Shown one piece after another: positions 22,279 through 29,969 of a stretch of DNA of 43,542 nucleotides (positions within the stretch are counted from its first letter, which is position 1; each line of letters opens with the position of its first letter). The position numbers and the translations under genes are program-made. A model generated the notes under the pieces. It saw only the letters and a program-made list of their open reading frames with translations. It did no database searches and was not told the origin of the DNA. The DNA comes from an uncultured Collinsella sp. (GTDB taxonomy: Bacteria > Actinomycetota > Coriobacteriia > Coriobacteriales > Coriobacteriaceae). The stretch covers positions 1-43,542 of the forward strand of contig CAAENA010000077.1 in assembly GCA_900757205.1 (NCBI GenBank), read 5' to 3'.

Positions 22279-22360
22279 CGAAAGCATGACGTGAGCGACA
22301 TCTAGGTTTTTTGAAGCACATACGACACGTACGCTAACTCCCTTCAACAAGGAGGACCCT

Positions 22361-25129
22361 ATGCTGATGCTCAAAACCGCCACGGTACTCGAAGCCATCT
22401 CCAAGCGCCGCCGCACGGCGCGCCCCGCCGCTCATACCGGCATGTCCAAGAACACCATATTCGCCGCCACCCATAGCGCCGAGGATGCTCTCGTGCTGCT
22501 CGACGCCACAGCCGACGGCCTCACCGCCGAGCACGCCGCCGAGCGCCTGAGCGCCGTCGGCCCCAACACCATCGAAGCGCCGACCAAGACGCTCGCCCGC
22601 CGCATCGCCAACGCGTTCGTCGATCCCTTCGCTGGCATCCTCGCCGCCCTCGCACTGGTCTCGCTCTACATCGACGTGCTCGCCGTGCCCGAGCTGCAGC
22701 GTGACCCCTCCACGGTCATCGTCATCGGCATCATGCTGCTGGTATCGGGCGGCATGAAGTTTATCCAGGAAGCCCGCAGCGGCAATGCGGCCGAGGCCCT
22801 TAAGGACCTGGTCTCCAACACCTGCTGTGCCCTGCGCGACGGCGAGCGCGTCGAGATCCCCTTCGACGAGCTCGTCCCCGGCGATGTAATCCGCCTCTCT
22901 GCCGGCGACATGGTGCCGGCAGATGCCCGCATCATCACCGCGCGCGACCTGTTTGTGATCGAGTCCGCACTCACCGGCGAGAGCGAGGCCGTCGAGAAGA
23001 CCGCTGCCATCACCGTCGTCGAGGGTGCCGACGGCTCCGCGCTACCACTCTCTGCCTGCAAGAACATCGTCTTTACCGGCACCTCCGTGCAAAACGGCAC
23101 CGCCATGGCGCTTGTCGTTGCCACCGGCTCGGACACCTACCTGGGCGGCATCGCCAAGATGCTCAACGGGCGCGGCGAGAAGAGCGCGTTTGACCGCGGC
23201 GTCTCGAGCGTCTCCATGCTGCTCGTACGCCTTATGCTCGTTATGGCGCCGGCCGTCTTTGCCATCAACGCCGCCACCAAGGGCAACGTCATCGACGCGC
23301 TGCTGTTCGCCACGAGCGTGGCCGTGGGCATCACGCCGCAGATGCTTCCCGTCATCGTGACCACGAGCCTGTCGCAGGGCGCCAAGGACCTTGCCCGCCG
23401 CCAGGTTATCGTCAAGGAGCTGCCGGCGATCCAAAACCTCGGTGCGATGGATGTCCTGTGCTGTGACAAGACCGGCACCCTCACCGAGGACCGCATCGTG
23501 CTCGAGCGCTACCTCAACACCGACGGCAACGAGGACGTACGCGTGCTGCGCCATGCGTTTTTGAACAGCTCCTTCCAGACCGGCCTCAAAAACCTTATCG
23601 ACCTGGCCGTCATCGACCGTGCCGACGTGACGCCCTCGACCGTCGTGCCCGACTCCACGCTGGGCCAGAGCCTGCGCGACCGCTATACCAAGGTCGACGA
23701 GGTGCCCTTCGATTTCTCACGCCGTCGCCTGAGCGTAGTCGTCGCCGACGCCCAGGGCAAAACCCAGATGGTTACCAAGGGAGCTGCCGAGGAAATGCTC
23801 GAGATTTGCTCCTTTGTCGAGGTTGACTGTGTCGCCCAGCCGCTCAGCGAAAATAAGCTCGCCCAGATTCGCAAGCAAGTCGCCGGACTCAATGCCGAGG
23901 GCCTGCGCGTGATCGCCGTGGCGCAAAAGACCAATCCGCGCTGCGTGGGTGAGTTTGGCATCGCCGACGAGTGCGACATGGTGCTGATGGGCTTTTTGGC
24001 CTTCCTCGATCCGCCCAAGGCAAGTGCCGCCGGCGCCGTCGCCACCCTCGAGGCCAAGGGCGTGGCGGTCAAGGTCTTAACCGGCGACAACGACCGCGTG
24101 GCCGCCACCGTCTGCGAGCAGATCGGCATCGACGCGAGTAACGTCTTGCTGGGCTCCGAGATCGATGCGCTCGACGACGCCGAGCTTGCCGAGCGCGCTG
24201 AGAAAACTCATCTCTTTGCCAAACTCTCGCCGCTGCAGAAGGCGCGCCTGGTGCGCGTCATGCGCGAGCTGCTCGGTCACACCGTGGGCTTTATGGGCGA
24301 CGGCATTAACGACGCCGCCGCCATGCGCGCGAGCGACTGCGGTATCTCGGTCGATTCCGCCGTCGACATCGCCAAGGAATCCGCCGATATCATCTTGCTT
24401 CAGAAGGATCTGGGCGTGCTCGAGCGCGGCGCCATCGAAGGCCGTCGCACCTACGGCAACCTGCTCAAGTACCTCAAGACCACGGTGAGCTCCAACTTTG
24501 GCAACGTGCTGTCCGTGACCGTCGCGAGCCTGTTCCTGCCGTTTTTGCCCATGAGCGCCCTGCAGCTGGTGCTGCTGTCGCTGGTCTACGAGATCGTGTG
24601 CATCGCACTGCCGTGGGACACCGTCGACAACGCCTGGACTGCCCGCCCGCGCGCTTGGGACGCTGCGTCCATCAAGGGCTTTATGCTCGAGCTGGGCCCC
24701 GTGAGCTCGCTGTTTGACATCGTGACCTTCGCCGCGCTCTTCCTTGTGGTGTGCCCCGCCACCGTGGGCGCAAGCTGGTCCGAGCTCTCCGGGACGGGCA
24801 GCGTCGCGGGTATGGCGACCTTTGCCGCACTCTTCCAGAGTGGCTGGTTTATCGAGTCTATGTGGTCGCAGACGCTCGTGATCCACATGCTGCGCTCCCC
24901 GCGCCTGCCGAGCCCACGTGACCACGCCGCGCCGGCACTGTGCACGCTCACCGTGCTAGGCCTGGCGCTTGTCACCTGGCTGCCGGCAAGCCCCATCGCC
25001 GATGCGCTCGGCCTCATGACGCTGCCCACGAGCTTTTTTGGGCTGCTCATTGGCATCGTTACCGCCTATATCGTGCTCACCCAGCTGGCAAAGCGCCGCT
25101 ACATTGCCCGCCACGGCGAGCTGCTGTGA
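22361..25129 (+). CDS. mgtA: P-type Mg2+-transporting ATPase
   Basis: A 922-residue type IIIB P-type ATPase that imports Mg2+ across the plasma membrane. It shows the N-terminal cation ATPase domain, TM pairs at about 80-120 and 290-340, the actuator loop with TGES (ESALTGESEAVEK), the phosphorylated Asp369 in CCDKTGTLTEDR, the nucleotide domain (MVTKGAAEEML), the hinge MGDGINDAAAMR, then six C-terminal TM segments (VLSVTVASLFLPFLPMSALQL onward). A conserved-type NLLKYLKTTVSSNFGNV precedes them. AAGGAGG stands before ATG 22361. A long leader with a small ORF points to post-initiation control. Confidence 0.93.
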   Translation: MLMLKTATVLEAISKRRRTARPAAHTGMSKNTIFAATHSAEDALVLLDATADGLTAEHAAERLSAVGPNTIEAPTKTLARRIANAFVDPFAGILAALALVSLYIDVLAVPELQRDPSTVIVIGIMLLVSGGMKFIQEARSGNAAEALKDLVSNTCCALRDGERVEIPFDELVPGDVIRLSAGDMVPADARIITARDLFVIESALTGESEAVEKTAAITVVEGADGSALPLSACKNIVFTGTSVQNGTAMALVVATGSDTYLGGIAKMLNGRGEKSAFDRGVSSVSMLLVRLMLVMAPAVFAINAATKGNVIDALLFATSVAVGITPQMLPVIVTTSLSQGAKDLARRQVIVKELPAIQNLGAMDVLCCDKTGTLTEDRIVLERYLNTDGNEDVRVLRHAFLNSSFQTGLKNLIDLAVIDRADVTPSTVVPDSTLGQSLRDRYTKVDEVPFDFSRRRLSVVVADAQGKTQMVTKGAAEEMLEICSFVEVDCVAQPLSENKLAQIRKQVAGLNAEGLRVIAVAQKTNPRCVGEFGIADECDMVLMGFLAFLDPPKASAAGAVATLEAKGVAVKVLTGDNDRVAATVCEQIGIDASNVLLGSEIDALDDAELAERAEKTHLFAKLSPLQKARLVRVMRELLGHTVGFMGDGINDAAAMRASDCGISVDSAVDIAKESADIILLQKDLGVLERGAIEGRRTYGNLLKYLKTTVSSNFGNVLSVTVASLFLPFLPMSALQLVLLSLVYEIVCIALPWDTVDNAWTARPRAWDAASIKGFMLELGPVSSLFDIVTFAALFLVVCPATVGASWSELSGTGSVAGMATFAALFQSGWFIESMWSQTLVIHMLRSPRLPSPRDHAAPALCTLTVLGLALVTWLPASPIADALGLMTLPTSFFGLLIGIVTAYIVLTQLAKRRYIARHGELL

Positions 25130-25185
25130 CGCCCGAATTGTGGCGCGCGACCCATCAGGCGGTCAAAAAGTCCCGCCTCAAATTA

Positions 25186-25225
25186 AACCGCCCCCATTTC
25201 CCGTGCTAAGGAAATGAGGGCGGTT
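25186..25225. terminator. Terminator-like hairpin between converging genes
   Basis: AACCGCCCCCATTTCC (25186-25201) pairs with GGAAATGAGGGCGGTT (25210-25225), with one mismatch. It lies between the mgtA end and the convergent ROK kinase, so it may serve both strands; AATT on the left would give a short T-run for the minus strand. Confidence 0.65.
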
Positions 25226-25268
25226 CACTCCGGCCTTTATCTTTTTCGACAGCCTCGTTTGGCTCGCG

Positions 25269-26180
25269 CTACACCAGGCGCATGGCCTCCTGAACAGCAC
25301 CGTAAAGGTTGGCGTCGTTGCCGAGCTCGGCCGCCTTTATCTGCGGCACAGGGATGCCGGCAAGGGTTCCTTCGTAACCCGCGAGGGCCAGCGGCATCTG
25401 CGCACGCAGGGCATCGATGAGCTCGGGATGGCACGAGATGCCGCCTGCGACCACAAAGACCTCGGGGTCGAGCACGGCCTGCAGGTTGATGAGCTGTCCG
25501 TCAAATGAGCGAGCGTAGCGGTCGAGCGCGCGCTGCGCCGCCATGTCGCCATCCGCGATCCACTCAAAGACGCGACGGCCGTCCACCGGAGAATCCGCAG
25601 GCAGGCCCTTCTCGGCAATGGCGGCATCGCGGAGCGCACGCCAACCGCACGAACCCGCAAAGGAGTTTTCCATGCTCGCGGCAGTTGTGACATCGTTGCG
25701 CAAGAAGCTGAACTCGCCTGCAAAGCAGTGCGCGCCGCGCAGGACCTTGCCGTCGATGACGATACCGCCGCCGATGCCCGTGCCGATAGCGAGCACCACG
25801 CCAAAACGCGTCCCGCGAAGAGCGCCAGCCGCATACTCACCGAGTGCACAGCACTTACCGTCGTTATTGACGGCAACCGGCACCCCCAGCGCCTCGCGCA
25901 TGAGCTTTCCCAGCGGGCAGCCGTCCATAAACGTGAGCGCACCGCCGCGATGGATCGTTCCCGTGACGTCTCCCTCGTAGATACCGCCGGGCGCACTCAC
26001 GCCTACGGCGCTCACGCGCTTACGATACGGCTCGACGAGCCCGATCAACGCCGAAACCGTCTCCTCAGCCGTGGTAAAGCCCGTCGGCAGGCTCCCGCGA
26101 TCGCGGATGGAAAAATCCTCGCCTAGCACGGCCCATTTAACGGCCGTACCGCCCACATCGATTCCGAAGAACTCCTGCAT
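25269..26180 (-). CDS. ROK-family sugar kinase
   Basis: A 303-residue ROK kinase. The phosphate-binding start is FGIDVGGTAVKWAVL, the catalytic Asp is in VNNDGKCCALGE, and the ATP motif is AIGTGIGGGIVIDG. The zinc-binding CxCGxxGCxE motif usual in glucokinase/NagC-type ROK proteins is absent (GAHCFAGEFSFLRND instead). That pattern fits beta-glucoside kinase-like (BglK) members, which are ROK proteins near 297 residues. With PTS and GH1 genes around it, a glucoside- or glucose-phosphorylating role is likely but not proved. The start has GAGGGG upstream. Confidence 0.9.
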   Translation of the reverse strand: MQEFFGIDVGGTAVKWAVLGEDFSIRDRGSLPTGFTTAEETVSALIGLVEPYRKRVSAVGVSAPGGIYEGDVTGTIHRGGALTFMDGCPLGKLMREALGVPVAVNNDGKCCALGEYAAGALRGTRFGVVLAIGTGIGGGIVIDGKVLRGAHCFAGEFSFLRNDVTTAASMENSFAGSCGWRALRDAAIAEKGLPADSPVDGRRVFEWIADGDMAAQRALDRYARSFDGQLINLQAVLDPEVFVVAGGISCHPELIDALRAQMPLALAGYEGTLAGIPVPQIKAAELGNDANLYGAVQEAMRLV

Positions 26181-26291
26181 ATTCGCCCCTCACGCGCCAT
26201 AGCCCCGGACGCGCATCGCCGCGACCACCACAGGGCTGCCCTTATGATGGTCGTGCAGTAAATCGCACCCGAAGCCGATTATCTCTCTGTT

Positions 26292-26378
26292 TTACGCCTC
26301 TACTTTGGTCAGACGAAGCAACATATCGTCGACGTAGGTCTCACCGTGGGTCACATAACCGCCACGCAAACCGCCCTC
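26292..26378 (-). pseudogene. C-terminal fragment of a DUF4038/DUF5605-type glycoside hydrolase
   Basis: The minus strand reads WEGGLRGGYVTHGETYVDDM, then LLRLTKVEA and TAA, in a gap with no whole gene. The GGYVTHGETY run is like the conserved C-terminal part of DUF5605/DUF4038-type glycosidases. Upstream, frame and likeness are lost in repeat sequence (26381 onward). It is probably what is left of a deleted hydrolase gene next to the ROK kinase. Confidence 0.5.
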
Positions 26379-26400
26379 CCAAAGAACGTCCCTAATTACT

Positions 26401-26486
26401 ACTCATTTAAGTACGTCCCCAATGAGTGCGACGGAATGGCTCCCCTTGGCAGCTTAAAGCCGTCATGCAGGAACCATTCCGTCGCA
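26401..26486. repeat. Palindrome unit C3 and hairpin after the DUF4038 gene
   Basis: C3: ACTCATT (26401-26407) with AATGAGT (26421-26427) around TAAGTACGTCCCC. Directly after, TGCGACGGAATGG (26427-26439) pairs perfectly over 13 bp with 26474-26486. On the minus strand this hairpin lies 44 nt after the stop of 26530-27843 and takes the place that the two-hairpin elements take after other genes. Confidence 0.75.
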
Positions 26487-26529
26487 GCCTAATGAAAGGG
26501 ACTGGGTTGTAAATGTTGGAGAAGAGCCG

Positions 26530-27843
26530 TTAGCGCCCGGGGGCCAGGATCACCAGCGCGTCGTGCTCAAAGGGATGCTGCGCCACGCGCACGGTGCCGT
26601 CACCGTTGTCACGGACGGGCAGCTTTGCGATGCGCTTGTCCTCCATGTCGAGGACCGTCGCCGCCCAGCCACGCGCGCCGTCGAGCTTAAACTTGAGCGC
26701 CGTGGTACGCGGCAGGTACGCGACGATGCGATCGCCAACGCGCGCCACACGGATGGACTCGCGCGCGTCGTCGAGGAGCTCCTGCGCCGGAACCACGGCA
26801 AGTGCATCGTCGGCAGCCGTAGCGCCCAGGGCGGCAAGCACGTGCTCGATCGCGCCAAAGTCCCACACACCCGCAAACTGCAGGCACTCTTGCCAGCGGA
26901 AGGGCATGTCAAAGCCCTCGCCCAGGACCGAGCCCTGGCTGCGCGATGTCTGCCAGTTCCACACGCCGTGTGCGCCATAGGTCACGCCGGCACTGGCGCC
27001 GGCAAGAATCGACGACCATACGCTCGCGCGGCAATCCTGCGCGGTGAAGCGCCAGTACACATTGCGCGACGCACCCATCTGCTCGTAGCAAGGCTCGGAG
27101 TTGACCATCGGCTTTTTGGGATAGTTGGCGATAAAGTCCTGCGGCAGACGCCATGCCTCGGGCTGGCCCTCGTAGTTGTGGCCGGGCTGGAACATATAAA
27201 AGTCCAGACGGTCCAGATACTGCGCCGGAATGGTGCGGTTACCGCGGTTGATATGCATGGTGCGCAGTGCCTCGGGCGCGCGCTTGACGACCTCGTCGAG
27301 GGCGTCCTCGTAATAGGCGATCGCCTCGTCGCCGGCAAAGTCGGTATCGCCCGTCACCACGTAGACGGGGTCGAACTCGCCCAGGTTCTCGACGACGCGG
27401 GCAACGTGGACGCGAACCTCCTCACGCGGCATAACCTCGGCGCCGCAACGCTCGGCGATCTTGGCGCCCCAGGTACCGGGCACGTAATTGCACCACATGA
27501 GCACGAGCGCCGGACGAATGCCGTGCTCGACGGCAGCACGGCACATGGCGGCGGCACGATCCCAGTACGCCTGGTTGGGACGGGACCAATCAAAGTGCAC
27601 GCCGTCCTCGCTGGCATAGGGCCAAATGCCCAGGTCGGGGCAGCAGCGATCCCACTGTGGCAGCGTGTTGATCTGCAGTGCGTTCATGCCCTGCTCGGCA
27701 CGGCGGGTCAGGTAGTAATCCCAGTCGTTCTCGGCGATGCTCGTAAATGCGCTCCAGCACGTATCGGCAAACCAGAAGAACGGTTTGCCCTCGCACAAAA
27801 AGCCATCCTGGCGACCGTTGACGGTCAGCTTTCCCAAACTCAT
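26530..27843 (-). CDS. DUF4038-type glycoside hydrolase
   Basis: A 437-residue protein, no signal peptide. The N-terminal TIM barrel of the DUF4038 (apiosidase-like) class begins GKPFFWFADTCWSAFTSI and carries ALQINTLPQWDRCCPDL, VLMWCNYVPGTWG and YVVTGDTDF, with MVNSEPCYEQMG supplying a probable catalytic Glu near the barrel end. The C-terminal part (ALAVVPAQELLDDARESIRVAR...) is a beta-sandwich often called a collagen-binding-like domain. ATG 27843 is chosen because AAAGGA stands seven bases ahead; the in-frame ATG 27849 is too close. It is downstream of the PTS gene in the same direction. Confidence 0.87.
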   Translation of the reverse strand: MSLGKLTVNGRQDGFLCEGKPFFWFADTCWSAFTSIAENDWDYYLTRRAEQGMNALQINTLPQWDRCCPDLGIWPYASEDGVHFDWSRPNQAYWDRAAAMCRAAVEHGIRPALVLMWCNYVPGTWGAKIAERCGAEVMPREEVRVHVARVVENLGEFDPVYVVTGDTDFAGDEAIAYYEDALDEVVKRAPEALRTMHINRGNRTIPAQYLDRLDFYMFQPGHNYEGQPEAWRLPQDFIANYPKKPMVNSEPCYEQMGASRNVYWRFTAQDCRASVWSSILAGASAGVTYGAHGVWNWQTSRSQGSVLGEGFDMPFRWQECLQFAGVWDFGAIEHVLAALGATAADDALAVVPAQELLDDARESIRVARVGDRIVAYLPRTTALKFKLDGARGWAATVLDMEDKRIAKLPVRDNGDGTVRVAQHPFEHDALVILAPGR

Positions 27844-27882
27844 CTGCATGTCCTTTCGTTTGATAAAGGATTTGCGAACCGC

Positions 27883-27918
27883 CGGGGGCTTTCGCGGTAA
27901 CCCCGTGCGAAAGCCCCT
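27883..27918 (-). repeat. Hairpin in the 5' region of the DUF4038 gene
   Basis: GGGGGCTTTCGC pairs with GCGAAAGCCCCT (11-12 bp) around a loop of about 11 nt, some 40 nt before the start codon. It may be an mRNA-processing or attenuation hairpin between the PTS gene and this gene. Confidence 0.5.
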
Positions 27919-27978
27919 GCCGCTTGGCAAACCCTCGCGGGCGAATCCCGTCCGCCCCATCAGTCTACCTTGCAAGAA

Positions 27979-28010
27979 GGGCCCCGCCGGGCTTACGCCT
28001 GACGGGGCCC
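27979..28010 (-). terminator. Strong hairpin after the PTS gene
   Basis: GGGCCCCG (27979-27986) pairs with CGGGGCCC (28003-28010), extended by GGC/GCC inside. On the minus strand it is followed by TTCTTGC, a weak T-run. It probably reduces read-through from the PTS gene into the hydrolase. Confidence 0.65.
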
Positions 28011-28051
28011 TGTCGTGTAGGTGAGGTCATATGTGACCGAACGGTTTGGCC

Positions 28052-29479
28052 TTAGGCCTCCATCTCGGCGAGTTCCTCCTTGGAGAAGCCGCAGGCAAAG
28101 ACGACGGCAGCGGCGATGACAAAGGAGATTGCCATACCAACGATAGCCCAGACGGTGTTCATCTGGCCACCCTGCAGGTAGTTGGTGAAGACCAGGAAGT
28201 TGGACGCACCGCCTGCGAGGTAGTAGGTAACCCCCATGAGGCCGGAGAACACAGCGCCGATAGCACCGCCGATGAACATGCCAAACATGGTGCGACGGAA
28301 GCGCATGAGGATGCCGAAGAGCGCGGGCTCGGTGACGCCGCCGGCGATGGCGGAGATGACGTAACCGATGGCGAGAGACTTCTCGTCGGGGTTCTTCATC
28401 TTGAGGAAGGCACCGAAGGCGCAGCCCCAGACAGCGGCCATAGCGCAGTTGGTGGAAACGAAGACGAAGGGATCGTAACCGGCAGCGATGATCTGAACCT
28501 GGGCGAGCAGGATGACGGGCATGTGCATGCCGCAGACCACGAAGAGCTGCCAGAAGGCGCCGAGGATGGCCATGACGATCAGGATGCCGATGCCGCCAAG
28601 GTCAGCAAGGCCGAAGAGGGCGTTGGCGATCAGCGTACCGATCTCGTTGCCGATCGGAGCGAGGACGATGAAGGCAATGGGGATCGTGACGATCATGGTG
28701 CAGAACGGCGTGAAGACCGTGGACAGCACGTCGGGCATAACCTTCTTAAAGAACTTCTCGATGAAGTACAGGACGGGCACCGAAAGGATGATCGGCAGGA
28801 CGGACTGCTGGTAGTTGGCAGCGGCGATCTGGATGCCGTAGACGGAGATGATTCCGCCGCCCTCCTGGGTGGCGACGCTCACCACGGAAGGAGCCATGAG
28901 GGCGCCACCGAGCAGCATGCCGAGCACGGGGCTGACGCCGAGCTTCTTAGCGGCGGCATAGCCCAGGTAGATGGGGATAAAGGTAAACGTTGCCTCGTAC
29001 AGGGTGGTGTAGAGGAACGTGTAGGTCGGGTCGTCGGCCGAGAGCACACCGAGCATGGTGGGGCCGAGGACGGCCGCGATGGTGCGGAACAGACCGCCGG
29101 CCATGAGCAGCGGGATGAGCTGGGTCATGGAGCCCGACAGATAGTCGAGGATGATGTTGGGCAGGTTCTTGAGCTCGAACTTCTCCTTGGGAGCGTCGAG
29201 GTTCTCGTTGACGGCCTCACCCTGCTTGACGCCGGACATGGCGACGAACTCGGCGAGCACCTTGGGCACGTTCTGGCCAATGATGACCTGGAGCTGGCTG
29301 CCGGCAAACTGGCAACCCAGAACACCCTTGACCTTCTTGATCTTCTCCACGTCGGCCTTATTGTTGTCCTTGAGCGTCAGACGCAGGCGCGTCATGCAGT
29401 TGGTGGCGACGGAAACATTCTCCGCACCGCCCACGAGCTCGAGGACATCGGTGGCAATCTGCTTGTTATCTACTGCCAT
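28052..29479 (-). CDS. PTS beta-glucoside-type EIIBC permease
   Basis: A 475-residue membrane transporter that imports and phosphorylates a (probably beta-) glucoside. The N-terminal EIIB domain has its phospho-Cys in SVATNCMTRLRLTLKD, and EIIC begins near residue 105 with about ten hydrophobic segments and the family motif region GGVTEPALFGI. No EIIA domain follows; the protein ends in FSKEELAEMEA. The EIIA at 13172 could serve it. ATG 29479 is preceded by GGAGGGG. The gene is divergent from the esterase at 29970 across a 490-bp AT-rich regulatory gap. Confidence 0.94.
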   Translation of the reverse strand: MAVDNKQIATDVLELVGGAENVSVATNCMTRLRLTLKDNNKADVEKIKKVKGVLGCQFAGSQLQVIIGQNVPKVLAEFVAMSGVKQGEAVNENLDAPKEKFELKNLPNIILDYLSGSMTQLIPLLMAGGLFRTIAAVLGPTMLGVLSADDPTYTFLYTTLYEATFTFIPIYLGYAAAKKLGVSPVLGMLLGGALMAPSVVSVATQEGGGIISVYGIQIAAANYQQSVLPIILSVPVLYFIEKFFKKVMPDVLSTVFTPFCTMIVTIPIAFIVLAPIGNEIGTLIANALFGLADLGGIGILIVMAILGAFWQLFVVCGMHMPVILLAQVQIIAAGYDPFVFVSTNCAMAAVWGCAFGAFLKMKNPDEKSLAIGYVISAIAGGVTEPALFGILMRFRRTMFGMFIGGAIGAVFSGLMGVTYYLAGGASNFLVFTNYLQGGQMNTVWAIVGMAISFVIAAAVVFACGFSKEELAEMEA

Positions 29480-29585
29480 GGGACCCCTCCCCATATCTTC
29501 GTGTGCCAGCCCCCTTGGGCTTAGGCACGCCTTTGGCCCGGCGACTATAACCCCTTACGGTTGCCGGACCCTTGGATACGCTTTT

Positions 29586-29627
29586 GTAAACAAGGTGTTT
29601 ACTGAACGTTTACGGGCTTTAGTTTAC
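29586..29627. promoter_or_regulatory. Phased GTAAAC/GTTTAC operator cluster
   Basis: There are four 6-bp half-sites: GTAAAC at 29586, then GTTTAC at 29597, 29608 and 29622, at steps of 11, 11 and 14 bp. The first two form the palindrome GTAAAC-N5-GTTTAC. They lie downstream of and across the -10 of the PTS promoter, so a bound protein would block transcription. Confidence 0.6.
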
Positions 29628-29650
29628 ACGGAGCGCCGAATTTATGGCAA
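29621..29650 (-). promoter_or_regulatory. Promoter candidate of the PTS gene
   Basis: Minus strand: -35 TTGCCA (29645-29650), 18-bp spacer, -10 TAAACT (29621-29626). The -10 overlaps a GTTTAC half-site. Confidence 0.45.
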
Positions 29651-29823
29651 TTTTGCCGTCTACAGTCCGGTGAACGGTAGGTAATCGGGGGTGAACGTAT
29701 TTGAATGGCGGGAAATGGTCTCTTTGACCCTCTATTGATATATAGCCATTTACGTGGGATTTTATTTTGATGAACACCTCACTGATCTGTTAACTCATCA
29801 ACAGAATCCCTGCTAGAAGCTAG

Positions 29824-29837
29824 TAAACATATGTTTA
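29824..29837. promoter_or_regulatory. Operator palindrome TAAACATATGTTTA
   Basis: A perfect 14-bp palindrome in the AT-rich gap between the divergent PTS and esterase genes. It shares the TAAAC half-site with the other operators here. Confidence 0.65.
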
Positions 29838-29905
29838 GTAGCTCACGACGTGTTCAATTTTGCCGTTTACCGAGTTCATCTGGTTATTCTTCAATTCTAG
29901 ATTAC

Positions 29906-29921
29906 ACTAAACATGTTTAGT
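29906..29921. promoter_or_regulatory. Operator palindrome ACTAAACATGTTTAGT
   Basis: A perfect 16-bp palindrome about 50 bp before the esterase start. Its centre is 83 bp from that of the 29824 site, close to eight helical turns, which would allow looping by one regulator. Confidence 0.7.
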
Positions 29922-29969
29922 TTGTATTGCCGCAGATGCCAGGCATTCGCGGCGTAAGGGAGGCAGCTC

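Noticed and set aside
22010..22360. Known Mg2+ riboswitch (ykoK or mgtA type) before mgtA
   Set aside because: No recognisable conserved core of either class was seen; the region offers a leader ORF and a palindrome instead.
28046..29524. A 492-codon plus-strand open frame
   Set aside because: It lies wholly opposite the PTS EIIBC gene, which has clear EIIB/EIIC motifs. The antisense frame is low in complexity and comes from the GC-rich codon pattern.
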